Origin: Scytalidium lignicola
Lineage: Eukaryota > Ascomycota > Leotiomycetes
Direction of reading: 5' to 3'
Length of the DNA stretch: 64,000 nucleotides
NCBI GenBank assembly: GCA_002812745.2
Contig: NCSJ02000222.1
Coordinates: 1 to 64,000, forward strand
Of the stretch, positions 58,716-64,000 are shown piece after piece (position 1 is the first letter of the stretch; each line of letters begins with the position of its first letter). The notes under the pieces are model-generated. The model made no database searches. It had not been told where the DNA came from and was given only the letters and a program-made list of their open reading frames with translations. The position numbers and the translations under genes are program-made.

Positions 58716-61120
58716 ATGCTCTTCAATTCATGCTCTCGTCGGCATGTTTTAAGGATTGTTACAAAGTATCGACTCAATCAGCCAATACGGACAAATTCTA
58801 GCATATTATGTGCTTCACAGCGGCCACTGCATCGATGTCTCCATAGCTCCCCTCGTAGACTTGATATACATGGTAAAAATGTGGTAGAGGCGGAGTTTTG
58901 GAAGGAGTATAAGGAGTCTTGTATGAGGCGCTCCTAATATATATGTTACTAAACTAATTGTGGTTCTAGTAAAGACCCCTAGCCCATCACTGACAATCTC
59001 TAAATGGGTCCCCTTGGAATCTCTCGGCGAACGGGTCACAGTTGTTGGGTTCATAGGGAGGAAAAGAGATGTATCCAACAAGTTGTCGTTTGTAAATCTA
59101 GGAGGAGGAGATGGTCCTGAAACGATCCAAATTATTTCGAGGCGAGGCATATCAGAGGACAGGGATTCAGCTGCCGGCGTTCTGAAATCTATTAAGCCAA
59201 ACAGCGCAGTCTCCGTAACAGGTATATTGCAGAGGAAAGAGTTGACGGAAGAGCAGAAAAGAAGCCAAGAAGAAAGTGAACCTGGAAAGATTCCCATTGC
59301 GCACATCGAAATCGACCTAGAAACCGTACAATGCCTAAACTCATTCCGAACGGAACTCACTGCGAAAGAAGGCACCCAATTCGGAGGTGAAGATAGGCAT
59401 CTTCAGATTCGTTTTGATCCCAGTCTAAAGAAACGGCTCCAATTTCGGTCAAAGCTGGCAGGGCTCATAAGACAAGAATTATCCGACTTCCAAGAGATCG
59501 AGACCCCAATTCTATTTAAATCTACCCCAGAGGGTGCACGAGAGTTCTTGGTACCAACTCGAAAGAAGGGATATGCATATGCCTTACCACAGAGCCCTCA
59601 GCAATACAAGCAAATATTGATGGCGTCGGGAATTAGAAGATATATGCAGATTGCGAAATGCTTTAGAGATGAGGATCTGCGAGCGGATAGGCAGCCTGAG
59701 TTTACTCAGGTAAGGCATAGTCTGAGAGTATAACTCGCTTGAATATTAATCTTGTTTATAGGTGGATCTTGAAATGGCATGGACAGATGGTGAAGGGGTC
59801 ATGCAACGAATGGAAAGTTTTCTGAAGTCACTCTTCAAACGACTACATGAGGAAAGCGAACTTTTGGTACCTCAATTGCCTGATGCTCCATTTCTCAGGA
59901 TGACGTATAATGAAGCTATGTCTAAACATGGTTCAGATAAGCCAGATTTAAGAATCCGCGATTTGGTAAGCTAGATATACCCATTCCATGGCGTAACTAA
60001 CACCGTCAGATTCATCGGATTAACCACCTCTTACCGTCAGATTTCGTTGGAATGCTTACCTCACTACAATCTCCAATTGTAGAATCCTGCAAGTTTAGGC
60101 TTAATGCCGATCCGAAAACAGTTCAAAAATTTATCCGGAAGTTTATGGACTCGCCAGATGCAGAGCCTTTTAATCAGAATCCTGATGGACCTCCTGGGGT
60201 CTTTGTAGTGGATTCTAGAAGGCCACTAGAAGGTCTTCAAGCATTTGGATTTGAGGGTGCCGAGAAGGTCAAGGCATTATATGAGGAGCTGCCCATACAC
60301 TCCGAGCATACCTCAGAGACAAGCGAAAGCATGAATTCATTCGAAGATGGCGACCTCTTCCTCGTCCAAGCACGGCCAAACGCCCCACACAGCGGTGGCT
60401 CGACATCTCTTGGACGTCTCCGACTTCTAATTTACAAGGCTGCAGTTAAAGCCGGCCTTATCTCACAAGATCCTGCGTTTCGCTTCCTCTGGGTGACTCA
60501 TTTCCCCATGTTCACACCAGACAATGCCACAGATCCAGGCCAAGGCGGGTCAGCAGGATTCTCAGCAACACACCATCCATTCACAGCGCCCAAGACACCG
60601 GAAGATGCAGAAATGCTGCTTATTGACCCTCTGAAAGCCATTGCTGATCATTATGATATCGTTGTGAATGGTGTTGAACTCGGTGGTGGGAGTAGAAGAA
60701 TTCACAATGCGGAGATGCAGATGTTTATAATGCGAGATATCATTGGGGTGAGTATCTTGAACATAATTTCCACCACCAACCCCCCTTTTCAAATTATTCA
60801 TAAACATGTTTTTTTTCTTCATAAGTTTTTTTCTCTTAAAGATTGACCGACTGACTGATTTGCGTGGCAAAACACAGATGAAAGAAGAACGAATGAATGA
60901 CTTCTCTCATCTTTTCGAAGCTCTCAAAGCTGGCTGTCCACCTCATGCAGGAATCGCATTAGGCTTCGATCGCCTCGTTGCTCTGTTGCAAAACTGTGAA
61001 TCCGTGAGAGATGTCATCGCCTTCCCCAAGAGTGCGAAGGGTGATGATTTAATGGTTCGGAGCCCTAACCTTATAACCGAAGGACAGTTGGAGACGTACC
61101 ANTTGAAGATTGTGGACTGA
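58716..61120 (+). CDS. msd1: Mitochondrial aspartyl-tRNA synthetase
   Basis: Class II synthetase of bacterial type, charging tRNA-Asp in mitochondria. Exons 58716-58920, 58970-59709, 59762-59965, 60010-60747 and 60878-61120 give 709 aa. The N-terminus is basic and Ser-rich ([15 protein letters not shown]), as expected for a presequence. The anticodon-binding OB fold precedes motif 1 ([20 protein letters not shown]), [13 protein letters not shown], motif 2 ([18 protein letters not shown] then VDLEMAW), a GAD-like insertion (about residues 420-510), GGGSRRIHN and motif 3 ([11 protein letters not shown]). The insertion marks the bacterial/mitochondrial class and is absent from the cytosolic enzyme. 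Intron 1 (49 nt) could instead start at a GTAAAA donor about 50 nt upstream with the same phase. N 61102 lies in frame within a CAN codon, so here the N stands for a real base. Confidence 0.94.
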
Positions 61121-64000
61121 GTTTTTAACAAATAACCAAACATGGAAAGAATTCCCAGGTGTTACATTAACTCCGTGGTGGAGGAGAAGACGTGTATGAT
61201 AGATTATTTGTATATTTGTATATATCTGTACAACAATGGCGGGTGATACTGTGTGGGGTGTTTGTTTTCAGGAGGGAGATTGATGCATTAGACCGGCGTT
61301 TTAGATACCTCCACTTACTTAGCTTGGTGCAAATAGGATTAGCTATCGTATGTCTAAGAGGGATATTCTTGTGAGAATTAACAAGCTCTCCAAGTTTGTG
61401 TATTGCGCTACGATGAGGCTCGTGGCGCCGTCGGGCGGCGTCTATTGAAAATAATTAAATATCTTTCATTACACCGGGCATTTTGACATTCCATAATACC
61501 AAACACTGGTAAGTCTCATAAGTCAGTATATATCACAATGATGTCACTAACTAATTATGCGGTTTGGATATAATCTGCAGGATAACACTTTAGACCCTGG
61601 CCTTATTATTTTTTTCCATTTGATTTGAAGTTCTTTATTCAGTACGAAAAGCAAAACTTTGACAAGGGATGCCAACTTCAGACCAAGAAACCATACCGAG
61701 CTTAAAATGTACAAAATGCATCAAGAAAGTCAAGGCCTTATATCTGTTGATAGTTCTGGGGGGCTTTATAAGTGCATCTGCCTGAGGACGGACTTTATAT
61801 CACAACTTCGTGGCACGTAGCACCATCTGCTGCTCTCCGCCGATCACTTGTCACGCTTGGTTCAATGAGAATTGAGATTATCCCAGAAGATATCAGAGCG
61901 AATCTCAGGAAATTACAAGAGCTGTATACAAGGGTACCGCCACCAGTTGCAGCATCACTGAGCTCTTTGAAACCTGGTGACTATTGAAGAAGTTGCATTG
62001 TGGTCCTTTTCACTAATGTCACTGGGGGTTTATGTATGTAGTTTTGCTTTTATTTTTAGATCAAGGGCTATTACTGGCATTATATGAGATGTTGGCTTTC
62101 TGGAATTTAACTAAATAGCCCAATCGAGATAGCCTTTCTTGCTCTTAAATTCTTTCCCTCCCCTTTCCTATCCATTTAGAAGAGACTAAAGACATATAGT
62201 TGAATCCTCCCGAGTCATAACCATCAACCGCTATTCCAGCTTCCAAAGCGTACAATCACCATTGATCCCTCTGCATCATTGTTTGCCTTATGGTGTTGAC
62301 TGGGAAGCGAGCTAGCCATTGGCATTGCTGGGTTGGCACAGCCTCCTCGGTGGTCACGATACCTTGAATCCAATCCAGTAACGTCATCAACGATAGGCGC
62401 CTCTAATTCGAGAAGTCTGGCTTCAAGCTTCCGCTATTTCCCGCAGTGCCTATCATCATCATTGCGGCAGGGCTAGCATTCGCACCGTTCCGAGCGTGTC
62501 TGCAAGAACGTGCTCATGTTGCGTCGGTGGCTCGATAAAGTTATATCAGATCCGTATTATTATTCTTCCCCAGCTGCCTGAATATGTTTGACCACATCTA
62601 TCATGATGAACTGGACCACTGATAGGTTGACATTCTATTTTGAGAAAGGACGAAGGGAATGCTAGACCAGGCTGTTCGTGGAGTGTGGCAACTAGACCAT
62701 AATTGGGCGGTTGATGGTGCAGTACTGTGCATGTACATGTGTATGCGAACAGATACTTCTGTAGACTTGAAGGAAAGCTGCATTTGTATCATGCAAATCA
62801 AGAACAGAGATTCCGGGGAGCAGCGGAGGATCAGTGGTGGTGCAACGGGGATGCCGAGTAGAGTACAGTATGTGAGGCTCGGTTGTGGATAAATTAAGGT
62901 TGGTGAATGGTGAGACAAACATTGCAACCTCACCGCCAGAAACTGGAGCTGCCATTCACATCTTTGTGCTCTCTGCCAGGATGCTGATGCTTCAACCACA
63001 TGCGCCGATATTTTGCCAAGTTAATCTACAGAAATCTGTACAGATGCACATGCGCTGGTAATCTTGGGCCGGTAAAATGCCCGCTGGAATGGATGCAGAT
63101 TGACATCCACAATAAGCACCTTCCATTGGCGCTGGATCTTGGGGTAATTATTACTGTATTTGCTGCGGTGTTGGTTTGTAGCGTCGTTGCCTATCGCAGG
63201 ATATCGATTGGATTCCTCGTGTTGACATGTCTCCGTGATATCACTCGCCATCAAACCTCAACGACTCGGGTTGATGAATCACGATTTCGCACATAAACCA
63301 ATCCTTCAGTACGTCCAGATGACCAAGAACTCTCGAAATCAAGTGACTGGCAGCCGCATCGCAACCAGACACGCGACGAAGAGAATGAGAGGACAGTTGC
63401 CCTAGATCAGGCAGTCCTAAGCCACTGACGGGCACAGTTGATGTCCACGTGGAGGACCAGTTCCACGACAGCAATGATCAATGATTACACCCAGGCTGTG
63501 TCCATTCAGGCCCAATGCCGCCGCTGCGGAAGAGAAGAAATACCGGGAGTTGAAGTCGCGCATCCTGGGGGCCGAAAATGGGGATTCCAGAAGATCTTCC
63601 TCCAGCGCTGTAACCCTCGGCCTCCCCCGCCCGGAAGCATCTCATCTTCTTCCCCGCAGCGAGTGGGCAAAGTCACCGCTTTCTCCCGGCTGGGACCAGT
63701 GCGAGAGGCGCAACGGAATACCCCCCCGCGATGACGCTGGATGAATCTGCGCTGCTTTGAGATGGCTTTTGGCCTATTGCGGTACGTCTAGTGTAACCTA
63801 CGCACCCCTATCGTCCTGGCCTTGCTGATAAGCGCAGAATCTTTCGACCCGCTGGAGGATGCAATGATGACGAACCTAAAGATCCTATAGGATGTGCAGC
63901 TCGACTTCCGCGGACAGCGTCGGGGAATGAGGGTCTTCTGCTCATCGACATGCGACGATACAACTGCAATAATAATCGGCTTGTAACGGGCTAGTCTACC
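61121..64000. other. Right-hand gene-poor end
   Basis: No convincing gene in 2.9 kb. An open frame at 61772-61987 lacks an ATG at its head and matches nothing known to me. GTACTGT-type motifs occur near 62720. One ATG-initiated frame near the end is listed separately. Confidence 0.5.
63481..63744 (+). CDS. Possible small or partial ORF, unrecognised
   Basis: 87 codons from ATG 63481 with a helical, charged stretch AAAAEEKKYRELKSRILGAE followed by Ser/Arg-rich sequence. A GT-AG intron could lead to further exons beyond 63744, and GC content rises here. Another frame over the same bases is equally open, so coding is uncertain. I do not recognise a family. Confidence 0.15.
   Translation: MITPRLCPFRPNAAAAEEKKYRELKSRILGAENGDSRRSSSSAVTLGLPRPEASHLLPRSEWAKSPLSPGWDQCERRNGIPPRDDAG

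Noticed and set aside
61772..61987. 71-codon plus-strand frame
   Set aside because: It opens with GTG, and no in-frame ATG occurs until the middle; no family recognised, possibly a relic.

Overview
The window is nuclear DNA of a filamentous ascomycete (Pezizomycotina). The evidence is: genes on both strands with short GT-AG introns (about 49-350 nt), gene families that are fungal or fungus-restricted (HET domain, Zn2Cys6 and C2H2 fungal activators, Clr5 domain, FAD monooxygenase, XanA), long gene-free spacers, and no bacterial operon structure. A class such as Leotiomycetes or Eurotiomycetes cannot be fixed from the sequence alone. I rebuilt 18 protein-coding loci; 15 splice into clean open frames, two (DUF1769 and HET) have single-base frame breaks that look like sequence errors, and one (a small secreted cysteine-rich protein) is out of frame because of an 8-bp tandem repeat.

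Layout. 1-3.5 kb: gene-free, low-complexity. 3.5-14.9 kb: FBXO31-like F-box protein (+), DUF1769 protein (+), methionine permease mup1 (+), HET-domain protein (+). 15.9-33.1 kb: an accessory-looking stretch with a Zn2Cys6 regulator (+), a relic of a sugar transporter (-), a phytanoyl-CoA-dioxygenase-type 2OG/Fe(II) oxygenase (-), a two-finger C2H2 + fungal_trans activator (-), a salicylate-hydroxylase-type FAD monooxygenase (-) and a DHA1-like MFS exporter (-). Between the last two lies a 4.8-kb gene desert holding an unusual cluster of nine bipartite repeats. 35.0-44.4 kb: 1-Cys peroxiredoxin (+), a large Kelch/BTB protein (+), xanthine dioxygenase xanA (-). 44.4-46.7 kb: an AT-rich spacer with a MITE-like element, then the broken cysteine-rich secreted ORF. 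47.4-61.1 kb: a dense block of conserved housekeeping genes: swp1 (oligosaccharyltransferase), a Clr5/TPR protein, nudC and tfb3 sharing a 216-bp divergent promoter, an AP180/CALM clathrin adaptor, and mitochondrial aspartyl-tRNA synthetase msd1. 61.1-64 kb: no convincing gene.

How the genes might work together. The oxygenase, activator, monooxygenase and exporter all lie on the minus strand at 19-33 kb. They could form a small catabolic, detoxification or tailoring module, but no polyketide synthase, NRPS or terpene cyclase is present in the window. The housekeeping genes are functionally independent.

The strongest unexplained signal is at 29,453-30,241: nine roughly 45-48-bp units, each with a hairpin-prone head and a conserved tail. 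They fall into two subtypes that strictly alternate through six direct copies and are then followed by three inverted copies. Ambiguous bases in the assembly (about 22) sit mostly next to homopolymers, so frame breaks at such runs should be read as probable sequence errors.
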